Shown here: in pieces, positions 33,890-42,296 of the stretch
How positions within the stretch are numbered: position 1 is the first letter of the stretch
Layout: every line of letters begins with the position of its first letter
Made by a program: the position numbers and the translations under genes
DNA from: Winogradskyella_A sp963966315
GTDB taxonomy: Bacteria; Bacteroidota; Bacteroidia; Flavobacteriales; Flavobacteriaceae
Reading direction: 5' to 3'
Length of the DNA stretch: 61,485 nt
Assembly: GCA_963966315.1 (NCBI GenBank)
Contig: CAWZYX010000005.1
Span: forward strand, 1 to 61,485
Notes under the pieces: model-generated
What the model was told of the DNA's origin: nothing
Databases searched by the model: none
What the model saw: the letters and a program-made list of their open reading frames with translations, nothing else

Positions 33890-34858
33890 TTATAAAAATA
33901 TAAAATCAACCTTGCTGCCATTCATTCGTGCAGATTTTACAAGTTCTGATTTTACAGTCAATTGCGGCGTTAAAAACCCAGTCCCCGTCTTTTCATACTC
34001 CCGGAAGTCACAGATCACTTCAAAATCCTCTGAGCTGACTTTACTAAAATCGTCTAAACTTAGGTAGTAGTTAACAGTCACTTCTTTAGGAAAATAATTT
34101 AAATTTACATTTGGTGGAACATTCACTATTTCAATTGGAACCGTTATCTCCCCCTCGGTAAAGCGAGTTACTCTCCCTGAAATTGACACGGCAGAACGAC
34201 CTAAAGCGATTTCCGCAGGGTTTGGATTTATCAACTGAACAATTTCATTAAAGTCAGATTTGAGATCCTTTAAAACCAAGGCCTCTGTTTTTAGACTGAA
34301 AATGCTGTCTAGTGCACTCGAAGGTCCAACCAAAACAATTGAATCTTCAGAAACCAATATATCACCGGACAAATCATAACCGGAAGCATAGGATAACTCC
34401 AATTTTGGTTCTATTTCAACTTTCTTCGACTGTAGCATATCAAACTCAAAATATACAGAATCAGGACTAGCTGAAACTACTTCAAACGCATCGGAAAGAT
34501 GAAGGTTGAGATTTTCATAAGCAGTTCCTAAGACCCATAGATACCGGTTACCCTTTAGCTTTTTCAGGTCCTGTTCTGCGTTCAGTTTTATGGACTGCCT
34601 GGGTCTGAAGGTCATGGGTAAAAATCCGAATCCAGTGCTTTTAATGCGTGCCTGAATAACCAAATTTGAATCCGAACGAAGTTGCACATCTTTAGGTAAG
34701 CCATCAACTTCAATTTCAAAACTTATGTATTCTAAAGAAGGTTCTGAAAGCTTACTCAACATAAGCAATACAAAAGCGGCAACCAAAAACAGACTAAACC
34801 TCTTAAGGTTCAGTCCTTTGAGTAATCTTTTATTTACCTGTTTCAACTTTTTTCCCAT
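33890..34858 (-). CDS. YbbR-like (CdaR-type) membrane-anchored protein
   Basis: 322 aa. A basic N-terminus (GKKLKQVNKRLLKGLNLKR) is followed by one transmembrane helix (about 21-38); the rest is exported and made of YbbR-type beta repeats, for example SISGRVTRFTEGEITVPIEIVNVPP (in pieces) with the VPIEI core near residue 230. In Firmicutes, CdaR with this domain regulates the c-di-AMP cyclase; no cyclase is adjacent here and the Bacteroidota family's role is not established. Overlaps the end of the upstream glycosyltransferase by 16 bases and precedes coaE by 9, so it is translationally linked to both. Confidence 0.85.
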   Translation of the reverse strand: MGKKLKQVNKRLLKGLNLKRFSLFLVAAFVLLMLSKLSEPSLEYISFEIEVDGLPKDVQLRSDSNLVIQARIKSTGFGFLPMTFRPRQSIKLNAEQDLKKLKGNRYLWVLGTAYENLNLHLSDAFEVVSASPDSVYFEFDMLQSKKVEIEPKLELSYASGYDLSGDILVSEDSIVLVGPSSALDSIFSLKTEALVLKDLKSDFNEIVQLINPNPAEIALGRSAVSISGRVTRFTEGEITVPIEIVNVPPNVNLNYFPKEVTVNYYLSLDDFSKVSSEDFEVICDFREYEKTGTGFLTPQLTVKSELVKSARMNGSKVDFIFL

Positions 34859-35859
34859 GGAAAGAAGAGATTTGGAAAGAGCTGTTTTTCAGACCTATTG
34901 GTATAAATATTCAAAAGAATTGTACTTCTCAAGTAACCAGAACCATAAGCCGTAAATTGTACAAATACAGCCCAAAGAGCTAGTAGAGATGGTTTTAACT
35001 TTTTCATTTGAATTAATGCCAACATTAATAACAAAGCAAAGTAAAGCAAAAACAGATAGAAAAGGTATGGAACATGAACGAACAAAAGCACCAAGGAAAT
35101 TAAAAACACAAGCATAAAAATTGACGGAAACCAAAACGCCAACTTATTGTACCTGGGGTGCCACTTGTTCAAAATAGGTCTTACGGAACCAAATTTATAC
35201 ATCTGTTTAAAAAATAATATCCAGCTAATGCGTCGTTTATGATACACCCGTGCCTTCTCAATAAAGGCAGTTTTCATATCCATATCCCAAAGTCTCAAAA
35301 CCAAATCGGGATCTTCTCCAGGGTGTATGCTTTTAAATCCTCCTATACTCTCAAAAGCCTTACGACTCAGTCCCATATTAAAACTGCGCGGTTGGAATTC
35401 CTTAGCTGTTTTATGCCCTCTTATTCCCCCGGTGGTCAGATAGGAAGTCATGCTAAAGTTTATGGCCTTCTGTATGGGGCTAAAACTCTGATCTGCAGCA
35501 TCGGGACCACCAAAGCAATCCACATGATTTTTGGAGAGAAACTGATGTACAACGGTCAAATAATCAGAAGGTAAAATAACATCTGAGTCCAGAATAATGT
35601 AATAATCTGCATTTGCCTGTTTCATTCCAAAATTTCTCGAGTCTCCCGGGCCAGAATTAGGCTTAAAGAAATACCTGATGTCTAACTCTTTTTGAAATTC
35701 TTTGATAACCTCATCACACCTCCGTTCAGAACCATCTTCAACGATGACAATTTCAAAGGAACTAGCTTCCTCTAAATGTGTGAAGCTCTGCAGTAACTCA
35801 CTTATCTCGTCAGGTCTATTATAAACAGGAATGATAAATGAATAGGCGGGTTGTTGCAT
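34843..35859 (-). CDS. Family 2 glycosyltransferase with C-terminal membrane segments
   Basis: 338 aa from ATG 35859 (MQQPAYSFIIPVYNRPDE); an in-frame start 45 bases upstream would add non-homologous residues and contain the promoter. GT-A fold: SFIIPVYNRP at the start, VIVEDGS (UDP-sugar Asp), SGPGDSRNFGMKQA, the metal-binding DSD in YIILDSDVILP, and the acceptor-side PGEDPDLVLRLW (ED motif). Two to four hydrophobic segments lie at about 248-310. It transfers a sugar to a lipid or polysaccharide at the inner membrane; donor and acceptor are unknown. First gene of the operon with ybbR and coaE. Confidence 0.88.
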   Translation of the reverse strand: MQQPAYSFIIPVYNRPDEISELLQSFTHLEEASSFEIVIVEDGSERRCDEVIKEFQKELDIRYFFKPNSGPGDSRNFGMKQANADYYIILDSDVILPSDYLTVVHQFLSKNHVDCFGGPDAADQSFSPIQKAINFSMTSYLTTGGIRGHKTAKEFQPRSFNMGLSRKAFESIGGFKSIHPGEDPDLVLRLWDMDMKTAFIEKARVYHKRRISWILFFKQMYKFGSVRPILNKWHPRYNKLAFWFPSIFMLVFLISLVLLFVHVPYLFYLFLLYFALLLMLALIQMKKLKPSLLALWAVFVQFTAYGSGYLRSTILLNIYTNRSEKQLFPNLFFPWEKS

Positions 35860-35863
35860 AGAG

Positions 35864-35871
35864 CAAATGTA
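35864..35871 (-). promoter_or_regulatory. -7 promoter box of the GT2-ybbR-coaE operon
   Basis: Minus strand TACATTTG fits TAnnTTTG and ends four bases before the ATG at 35859. The upstream terminator at 35884-35920 overlaps its -33 region. Confidence 0.5.
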
Positions 35872-35883
35872 CGTATTGCGCGT

Positions 35884-35920
35884 AAAAAAACCACTCTTTA
35901 ACAAAAGCTAAAGAGTGGTT
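35884..35920 (-). terminator. Strong intrinsic terminator of the T9SS cargo gene
   Basis: A perfect 12-bp inverted repeat (35889-35900 with 35909-35920), an 8-base loop and seven T on the minus strand (35884-35890), 26 bases beyond the stop at 35947. Confidence 0.9.
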
Positions 35921-35946
35921 CTAATTAGGTTCACAGCTTATTGCTT

Positions 35947-37098
35947 CTATTGTTTTAGAATTCTAATTGTATTTGTGGATCCCTCTTGGGATACTCGGAT
36001 GAAATAGGCCCCCTTCTTCAATTGAGCTATATTTAATTCCGGTGAAAAAGAATGAGGAGCAACATCCATTACTCGTTGCCCAAGCATGTTATAAACAGTG
36101 AGCTGATCAATTGGCTCAACCGACTCAAAAAAGACGCGATCCTGGGCTGGATTCGGATAATAGTTAAAGTTTTGATACGCTTCGCTATTAACAGACAAAG
36201 CTGTGTTTGCCATGATAGAGACAACAATTGTACCGGTAGCGGTAGTATTGCTCGTTGTAACATCAAATCCAGGTGCAAAAGTCATGTCCCAGTTACCGGT
36301 TGCTATATAGTAGGTTCCAGCCTCTAATCCTGAAATGTCAATCAAACTTAATAAACCATCTCCATCGTCGTCACTTAAGGCAATGGCACTCCCGTCAGAA
36401 GTATACAAACCGAGTTCAGTATCAGTGACTCCAGTAGTAGAATTGGTATCGATCACAAGCGATTCACAGCCGCCAGCATAATCCAGCTGAATCCATTGAA
36501 CTCCTTCTACACTGGCGTCATAGGCATTTGAAGAGGTCTGCATTACACCACATTCATCGATTACAACAGTATCTAGAGGGCTTGGAGTGCTCCCCGTAAA
36601 AGCTTCTGTGGTAAAGCTCCATATGGAGCATCCGTCTGCACTGTTTTCTCCATTTAATGGAGTGATCCTCCAATAATACGTGGTATTATAAAAATTAAAA
36701 GTAATATCAGCGCTTGTTTGAGTCGTAGTACCAATGGAAGAGAGATCAGAGCCATCAGATTCTAAACCGATAAAAACCTCATACCCCGTAGGTACGGGAC
36801 CTGTTGAGGGAGCAGTCCAGCTAACGGTTACAGGGGTGCCAACAGCGATGTCAACAGAGCCATCGGCCGGAGTAATAGGTTCTGTCGCGCAATTAGGAGC
36901 TGGCGGAAGCGAAAACTCCTCCAGACAAAATGAAATATCCGAAGTTGAACCTGCGAAATCAAAAACCTGAATCACTAGTTCTTGTCCGATGCTCCAGCCC
37001 GAAAGCACAGTATCGTCTGCTGCAAATGTTCCGGCACAATCTATCTGTAGTCGCCGTCCAGGTGTAAAATCGATCCAGACCTGTATTATCCCCTCCAC
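35947..37098 (-). CDS. T9SS-sorted secreted protein, 3' part of a frameshifted gene
   Basis: The open frame gives up to 383 aa; its first codons (to about 37052) are out-of-frame sequence and true homology starts near LQIDCAGTFAADDTVLSGW. Domains: end of an N-terminal beta-sandwich; a fibronectin type III domain (about 75-165, PITPADGSVDIAVGTPVTVSW, YYWRITPLNG, CSIWSFTTE); a second beta domain (about 185-280, GLYTSDGSAIALSDDDGDG); and a T9SS type A sorting domain at the C-terminus (NYYPNPAQDRVFF, LTVYNMLGQRV, GAYFIRV). It lacks its own start and signal peptide, which lie in the other frame at 36959-37642. A strong terminator follows. Confidence 0.75.
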   Translation of the reverse strand: MEGIIQVWIDFTPGRRLQIDCAGTFAADDTVLSGWSIGQELVIQVFDFAGSTSDISFCLEEFSLPPAPNCATEPITPADGSVDIAVGTPVTVSWTAPSTGPVPTGYEVFIGLESDGSDLSSIGTTTQTSADITFNFYNTTYYWRITPLNGENSADGCSIWSFTTEAFTGSTPSPLDTVVIDECGVMQTSSNAYDASVEGVQWIQLDYAGGCESLVIDTNSTTGVTDTELGLYTSDGSAIALSDDDGDGLLSLIDISGLEAGTYYIATGNWDMTFAPGFDVTTSNTTATGTIVVSIMANTALSVNSEAYQNFNYYPNPAQDRVFFESVEPIDQLTVYNMLGQRVMDVAPHSFSPELNIAQLKKGAYFIRVSQEGSTNTIRILKQ

Positions 37099-37642
37099 AA
37101 GTATTGTCTATTCCGCTATCTGAAGTACCCATAGCCGGATAGGAGAAGTTAAATGTTCCACAACCTGTGCCTGCAGATGATGGCGTGATAGGGATTGCAC
37201 CAGAAAACTCATCATTCTCGGCAGGTGGTGTGGCAGCACAACTCGTACATTGAATGGATGTGGTATGGCATGAAGCTAATTCAACACAGGAAGCATCACT
37301 GGACCAATTTATATTGATACTTGTAACTCCTGCGGGCGCTGTAAAAGACACAGGCGATGTACCATGTGCAATAACACTGTTGTCTGCGGCATTTTCAATT
37401 GTTGCATAAGCTGCGCTGTCGTCTGAATTTAAGTTAATGAGCACCTCATATTCATTTCCGGGTACAATATTCCCAATCACAGAGAATTCACCAGTGAAAT
37501 TACAGCCATTGATTCCAACGACCGAATTATCTGAAGCTGCATTAACTGTTGTGGTAGGGAATTGGCCTAAGGAACCTGCCGGACATTGTCCAAAGCCATA
37601 AAATGAAGTGATAAAAAAGATGATGAGAGTAATTTTTTTCAT
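36959..37642 (-). CDS. T9SS-sorted secreted protein, 5' part of a frameshifted gene
   Basis: 227 aa in frame, of which about the first 205 are meaningful. Signal peptide (about 1-18, ITLIIFFITSFYGFGQ), then a beta-sandwich domain rich in Cys (VGINGCNFTGEFSVIG, CVELASCHTTSIQCTSCA) and the start of a second (ENDEFSGAIPITPS, FYTWTATT). After TWTATT the frame runs into unrelated residues, while the other frame continues with QIDCAGTF. A one-base change within 37045-37052 would join both halves into a protein of roughly 560-570 aa. Could be a decayed gene, a sequencing error or, less likely, programmed frameshifting. Confidence 0.75.
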   Translation of the reverse strand: MKKITLIIFFITSFYGFGQCPAGSLGQFPTTTVNAASDNSVVGINGCNFTGEFSVIGNIVPGNEYEVLINLNSDDSAAYATIENAADNSVIAHGTSPVSFTAPAGVTSININWSSDASCVELASCHTTSIQCTSCAATPPAENDEFSGAIPITPSSAGTGCGTFNFSYPAMGTSDSGIDNTCGGDNTGLDRFYTWTATTDRLCRNICSRRYCAFGLEHRTRTSDSGF

Positions 37643-37805
37643 AATTAATTGATTTTGAGTTAGCTAAAATTAAGTGGTCGAGGAACAAATCCATCCCAAT
37701 AATAAATGGCTGGGATAAATAATCCTACGATCCTTTTAAGTTAAGAAAAAAATCAATGAAATAAATAATTTCCAATCTTTTTCCTGTCTATTTGAATTTA
37801 CACCA

Positions 37806-37824
37806 ATAAAATCCGGGATTTTAT
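37806..37824 (-). terminator. Hairpin after the FG-GAP/UnbV gene
   Basis: ATAAAATCC (37806-37814) and GGATTTTAT (37816-37824) are a perfect 9-bp inverted repeat around one base, 22 bases past the stop at 37846. The T-tail is weak, so terminator function is likely but not certain. Confidence 0.45.
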
Positions 37825-37845
37825 AAAATTTCTATTAAAATATAA

Positions 37846-39591
37846 TTACATTTTTACAATTCTGTAATTATATAGCCTATCCAGACCATCGAGAATCCTT
37901 ATGAAGTATGCTCCTGAATGAAGATCGCTCAGATCCAGCCGAACACTGGGTGCTCTATTGGTAAATGATTTTAGCATCTGACCCAGAGTATTTACAACCT
38001 GTAGTTTGAACAAACCCTGATCGAACTTTATAAAAACAGGTCCTCGAGTAACTGTTGGAAAAATCTTAGGACTACTCAACTCAAATGACTCGTCAGATAA
38101 GGTAGACCCTTCAAGGATGGAAACAGTTTGATTTGCCTCTGCATTTAATATCAAGTCTTCCAAGCCACTTGGCCAGTATACTTTAATGTAATCAACCTGC
38201 TCAGCACTACCTATTCCAAACTGTTTAATGAATGAATTTTGCGACATATAACCTTCTCCACAGATAATGGTTCTGAATTGTTTTTGCCCCTGGGTCTGTA
38301 TCTCGATTTTAGCTCCTACAGCATCTCTGTTCGATACGGTTCCTTCCAGATTTATTTTGATATAATTACCGGGACTGAAGTTTTTGTTTTCCCATAAAGA
38401 AGGGGGTTCACCATTGTTATTTAGTACTATAATGTCTGTTAAACCATCATTATTAAAATCTCCAATAGCATTTCCATAACTCACATTGGTATCCTCCTCA
38501 AAGCCAATGGCAGCACTATTCATGAATTCTAAATTTTCAATATTCTCATACAAAGCATTGGAAGGGTATCCATTAAAACTTCCATCATACGAGCTACTGA
38601 CATACAAATCCTCATCACCATCATTTTCTATATCCAAAAAAACTGAGCCCCAGGCGAACCCTCCAAACATTGTTCCGGCATTCATGGATATATTGGAAAA
38701 TGTACTGTCAGCATTATTCAAAAAAAGGGCATTTCCCGAAAAAGGGGTACTTATATCTTCAGGGGTATTAGTGACGTAAATATCCCAATATCCATCGTTG
38801 TTGATATCCCCTACAGTTACTGACATGGCATCCATAACCACTCCAGTTCCAGAAATAGAACTGATATCAGTAAATGTTCCATCCCCATTGTTCTGATACA
38901 TAAAATTAGGTGAAAAACGATCATTAGCAACATACAGATCGAGCCAACCATCATTATTGATGTCTAAAAAACCTGCACAAAACGTTGGGGCTAGATCGTT
39001 TTGCAGTCCATAGGCCTCAGTCAACTCCGAAAACGAACCATCACAATTGTTTAAATAAAACAGATTTGGTGTTCCGCTTGTAAGCCCTGAATGATTTGAA
39101 ATGTAGAGATCTAAACAACCGTCATTATTAACGTCTGCCCATGATGCGCCATTGGAATCCATATTGTCAACTGTTAATCCAGAGCTAATCGTAACGTCTT
39201 CAAAAACCAGATTTCCTATATTTTGAAATAGACGATTACCCTGAGAGTCACTTGTTATGAACAAATCTCTGTCCCCGTCATTGTCGTAATCAACCCATAT
39301 TATTTGTTTATTCGTAAAATTTTGAAGCCCAAGATTGAGATTTACTTCTGAGAATAAAAGCCCGTCAATGTTCAAGAAAAATCTGGGAATATCATCAGAT
39401 CCCGTGCAGACCGATATATCGTCCCAACCATCATTATTGAAATCAGCAAATGAAATACCGTTTCCCAGGGGTGTATTACTTACGGTAAGAGAAATTCCCA
39501 TGTCGGTTGCTACATTGGAAAAACTTACTTGTCCGATGACCGGCTGCCCTAGTAAATAAAACACTATCAAATATGTTAATTTCCTAAGCAT
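37846..39591 (-). CDS. FG-GAP/VCBS repeat protein with ASPIC/UnbV domain and T9SS sorting domain
   Basis: 581 aa. Signal peptide (about 1-20). Residues ~25-390 hold six or more FG-GAP-type repeats with Ca-binding loops such as DFNNDGWDD, DYDNDGDRD, DVNNDGCLD, DINNDGWLD, DIENDGDED and DFNNDGLTD, predicting a seven-bladed beta-propeller (CRTAC1-like). ASPIC/UnbV follows (about 405-485: IKINLEGTVSNRDAVGAKIEI, YMSQNSFIKQFGIG, VYWPSGLEDLI). The last ~75 residues are a T9SS sorting domain (LQVVNTLGQMLKSF, GAYFIRIL). It is a surface-attached or secreted protein, likely for adhesion or carbohydrate binding. It precedes another T9SS cargo gene on the same strand. Confidence 0.9.
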   Translation of the reverse strand: MLRKLTYLIVFYLLGQPVIGQVSFSNVATDMGISLTVSNTPLGNGISFADFNNDGWDDISVCTGSDDIPRFFLNIDGLLFSEVNLNLGLQNFTNKQIIWVDYDNDGDRDLFITSDSQGNRLFQNIGNLVFEDVTISSGLTVDNMDSNGASWADVNNDGCLDLYISNHSGLTSGTPNLFYLNNCDGSFSELTEAYGLQNDLAPTFCAGFLDINNDGWLDLYVANDRFSPNFMYQNNGDGTFTDISSISGTGVVMDAMSVTVGDINNDGYWDIYVTNTPEDISTPFSGNALFLNNADSTFSNISMNAGTMFGGFAWGSVFLDIENDGDEDLYVSSSYDGSFNGYPSNALYENIENLEFMNSAAIGFEEDTNVSYGNAIGDFNNDGLTDIIVLNNNGEPPSLWENKNFSPGNYIKINLEGTVSNRDAVGAKIEIQTQGQKQFRTIICGEGYMSQNSFIKQFGIGSAEQVDYIKVYWPSGLEDLILNAEANQTVSILEGSTLSDESFELSSPKIFPTVTRGPVFIKFDQGLFKLQVVNTLGQMLKSFTNRAPSVRLDLSDLHSGAYFIRILDGLDRLYNYRIVKM

Positions 39592-39684
39592 TTATGAGTA
39601 TTTTATAGTTTTAGTTGATAAAAAACCAATATTAACTATAAAATAATCAAAATCAAAAAATGTAAAGGAGCTTTAATTACATCC

Positions 39685-39709
39685 AAAAAAAACCACCTTT
39701 ACAGGTGGC
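39685..39709 (-). terminator. Intrinsic terminator after fabI
   Basis: On the minus strand CCACC and GGTGG (39704-39708 with 39693-39697) form a stem with a 6-base loop, followed by eight T (39685-39692). It closes the bamD-to-fabI cluster. Confidence 0.85.
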
Positions 39710-39731
39710 ATCTGTTTTTGTGAAGTGAAGA

Positions 39732-40544
39732 CTACTCTTCCGTAAAGGCCTCCATAACAGCATCGCTCACTCCCATATTACTAAAGCCTCCATCATTATA
39801 AAGATTTTGCAAGGTCACTCGCCTGGTCAGGTCACTAAAGAGTGTAACCGTATAATTTGCGCAATCGAGCGCAGTGGCATTTCCTAGAGGTGACATTTTT
39901 TCGGCGTAATTTATGAAACCATCAAATCCTTTTACACCTTGACCTGCAGTGGTAGGTGTTGGAGATTGGGATATGGTATTAACCCTTACTTTTTTATCTC
40001 TGCCAAAAAAATAACCAAAACTTCTGGCAATACTTTCCAGATAAGCCTTATTGTCGGCCATATCGTTATAATCCGGAAAGACGCGTTGGGCTGCCATATA
40101 GGTTAATGCAACGATGCTTCCCCACTCGTTCATCGCATCTGCTTTGTATAGTGTTTGCATCACTTTGTGAAAGGACATAGCAGATACATCGGTACCCTTT
40201 TGAGTCCAGTCGTATTTTTGATCGGTGTAAGGCCTGCCTTTTCGAACATTAACGGACATACCAATGGAATGGAGTACAAAATCCAATTTACCTCCTAATA
40301 CTTCCATTGACCTGGAGACCAAATTTTCGAGATCCTCGATGGATGTAGCATCAGCTGGGATTATTTCAGACCCCGTCTTGTCTGCAAGCTCGTTGATCTG
40401 TCCCATTCTCATTGCAATTGGCGCGTTGGTTAATACGAATTTACCGCCCTCTTCATGCACCCGTTCAGCTGTTTTCCAGGCAATGGAGTTTTCATCTAAA
40501 GCACCAAAAATGATGCCTTTTTTACCTTTTAACAAATTATACAT
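39732..40544 (-). CDS. fabI: Enoyl-[acyl-carrier-protein] reductase (NADH), FabI
   Basis: 270 aa. Reduces trans-2-enoyl-ACP in each round of fatty acid elongation. SDR-like with the FabI-type loop GKKGIIFGALDENSIAW (6-22), HSIGMS for NAD, and the catalytic pair in ALTYMAAQ (Tyr) and DYNDMADNKAYLES (Tyr/Lys with six-residue spacing). NTISQSPTPTTAGQGVKGF is the substrate loop. The PTxT replaces the PIKTLA of E. coli FabI, as in other Bacteroidota. Last gene of the cluster from bamD, 52 bases after recN, followed by a strong terminator. Confidence 0.95.
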   Translation of the reverse strand: MYNLLKGKKGIIFGALDENSIAWKTAERVHEEGGKFVLTNAPIAMRMGQINELADKTGSEIIPADATSIEDLENLVSRSMEVLGGKLDFVLHSIGMSVNVRKGRPYTDQKYDWTQKGTDVSAMSFHKVMQTLYKADAMNEWGSIVALTYMAAQRVFPDYNDMADNKAYLESIARSFGYFFGRDKKVRVNTISQSPTPTTAGQGVKGFDGFINYAEKMSPLGNATALDCANYTVTLFSDLTRRVTLQNLYNDGGFSNMGVSDAVMEAFTEE

Positions 40545-40596
40545 AGAGTCTTTTGTTTTGTAATGTTTATTGAATCACTATGGGGTAAATATAAAA

Positions 40597-42249
40597 CTAA
40601 TTGAGTAATTGTTCGGCGTGTGCTATTGCTGAGTCTGTTATTTTTTCTCCTCCTAACATTTTGGCAATTTCCTCAAGGCGCTCGTCATTATTAAGTACCT
40701 TAATCATTGTTTGTGTTTGATCGTCGATGTCACTCTTAAATACCTTATATTGATAATCTCCCTTCGCGGCAATCTGTGGTAAATGTGTGATGCTCAATAG
40801 TTGAAATCGCAGACTCATTTCTTTCATAATGTCTCCCATTTTATGAGCTATTTCACCAGATACACCGGTATCGATTTCATCAAAGATCAAGGTAGGGAGT
40901 TGAGAGTAAGCCGCTAAGATTGATTTGAGAGCAAGCATTATTCTCGATAATTCACCACCAGAGGCTACATGTTTTAGCTCCTTAAAATCAGTTCCTTTAT
41001 TTGCCGTAAAGAGAAAATTCAACTCATCTTTTCCATTGGCTTTTAGTTCAAACGATGGATTGATATCGATCTTGATTTGAGCGTTGGGCATTCCCAGCTG
41101 TAACAAAAGTCCTTCAAGTTTATCTTTCAAAAGAGGAGCGGCCTCTTTCCTATTACTTAATAAGGCCCCTGCTATCGCGTTAAGTTCGTTCTCTAAACGA
41201 ATTTTTTCATTTTTGCAGGCCTCGATGCGGTCTTGAAGATTCTCAGAGTCCAACTGCTGTTTGTTTAGATCAGATCTTATGAGCAGCAACTCCTCGATTG
41301 ATTGTACTCCGTGTTTAAGCTGCAAGTCATAGACAAGCTGTAGTGTTTGTTTTATTTCCTGAAGTTTCTGAGGGTCAGACACTAGCTTGTCCTGTTCAAA
41401 ATAAATCTCGTTTGATAAATCTTCAAGTTCAAGTACAACGCTTACCAGCCGTTCCTGGATCTTCCTATAGACGTCTCCGAAATCTGTTATATTGTCTACT
41501 TTCTTTTTCAAGTCTTTTAGGATGTCAATAATACCCTGTTCTTCGTTGGCAAGAATATCGTGTCCAAATTGAAGCTGCTGCTGTATCATTTCAAGATTTT
41601 CTAATTGACCCTGCTGCTCTTCCAGCTCGCCATATTCATCAGGGCCAATTTTTAGCTCATTCAGTTCATTTAGTAAAAATGCGTTGTAATCCTGAATTTT
41701 GTTAGCTTCACTTTGTTTAAGCTGAAGCAAGTCAATCTCCCTTAAAGCGTTTTTGTACGCCAGCCATTGATCTTTATAGCTCCTTAGCAAGGCATGATTA
41801 TTTGCGACCCCATCAACGACTGAATACAAGTAATTTGTCGAGGTTAACTGCAAGGTTTCATTTTGGGAATGTATATCAATGAGGCGTGACCCGAGGGTAT
41901 TCAAAACATCCAGATTTACGGGTGTGTCATTCACAAATGCACGGGATTTACCACTGGATAACAACTCTCGTCTTATTATGAGTTCGTGGTCGTAGTCCAG
42001 ATCATAGGTATTGAACAGTTTCTCCAGATCATACTCTTTTATATCAATCAAAGCTTCAACAATACATTTTTTGGAACGATCCTTTATTTGCCCAAGGTCT
42101 GCTCTTTTTCCCAGAATAAGACCAATTCCTCCTAAGAGAACAGATTTACCGGCACCTGTTTCTCCGGTAATAGTATTGAAACCCGGATGAAATTGAACTA
42201 AAATCTGATCAATCAGAGCATAATTCTTTATTGTCAGTTGCTTTAGCAT
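40597..42249 (-). CDS. recN: DNA repair protein RecN
   Basis: 550 aa, standard. SMC-like ATPase for double-strand break repair. The N-terminal half-site has GETGAGKSVLLGGIGLILGKRAD (Walker A, ~30-38); about 150-370 is two-stranded coiled coil; the C-terminal half carries HVASGGELSRIMLALKSI (ABC signature) and PTLIFDEIDTGVSG (Walker B), then ITHLPQIAAKGDYQYKV. All motifs are intact. It follows the DUF4835/PorD-like gene by 47 bases. In many Bacteroidota, coaBC, this gene and recN stay adjacent. Confidence 0.96.
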   Translation of the reverse strand: MLKQLTIKNYALIDQILVQFHPGFNTITGETGAGKSVLLGGIGLILGKRADLGQIKDRSKKCIVEALIDIKEYDLEKLFNTYDLDYDHELIIRRELLSSGKSRAFVNDTPVNLDVLNTLGSRLIDIHSQNETLQLTSTNYLYSVVDGVANNHALLRSYKDQWLAYKNALREIDLLQLKQSEANKIQDYNAFLLNELNELKIGPDEYGELEEQQGQLENLEMIQQQLQFGHDILANEEQGIIDILKDLKKKVDNITDFGDVYRKIQERLVSVVLELEDLSNEIYFEQDKLVSDPQKLQEIKQTLQLVYDLQLKHGVQSIEELLLIRSDLNKQQLDSENLQDRIEACKNEKIRLENELNAIAGALLSNRKEAAPLLKDKLEGLLLQLGMPNAQIKIDINPSFELKANGKDELNFLFTANKGTDFKELKHVASGGELSRIMLALKSILAAYSQLPTLIFDEIDTGVSGEIAHKMGDIMKEMSLRFQLLSITHLPQIAAKGDYQYKVFKSDIDDQTQTMIKVLNNDERLEEIAKMLGGEKITDSAIAHAEQLLN

Positions 42250-42296
42250 AAACTTGCTTTGAAATGATTATAAAAGTAAAGATAAAGCGAGATTTA

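Noticed and set aside
37643..37845. ATCCCA/TGGGAT hairpin in the gap between the two T9SS genes (about 37691-37715)
   Set aside because: It lies about 130 bases past the stop with no T-run; the hairpin at 37806-37824 fits termination better.
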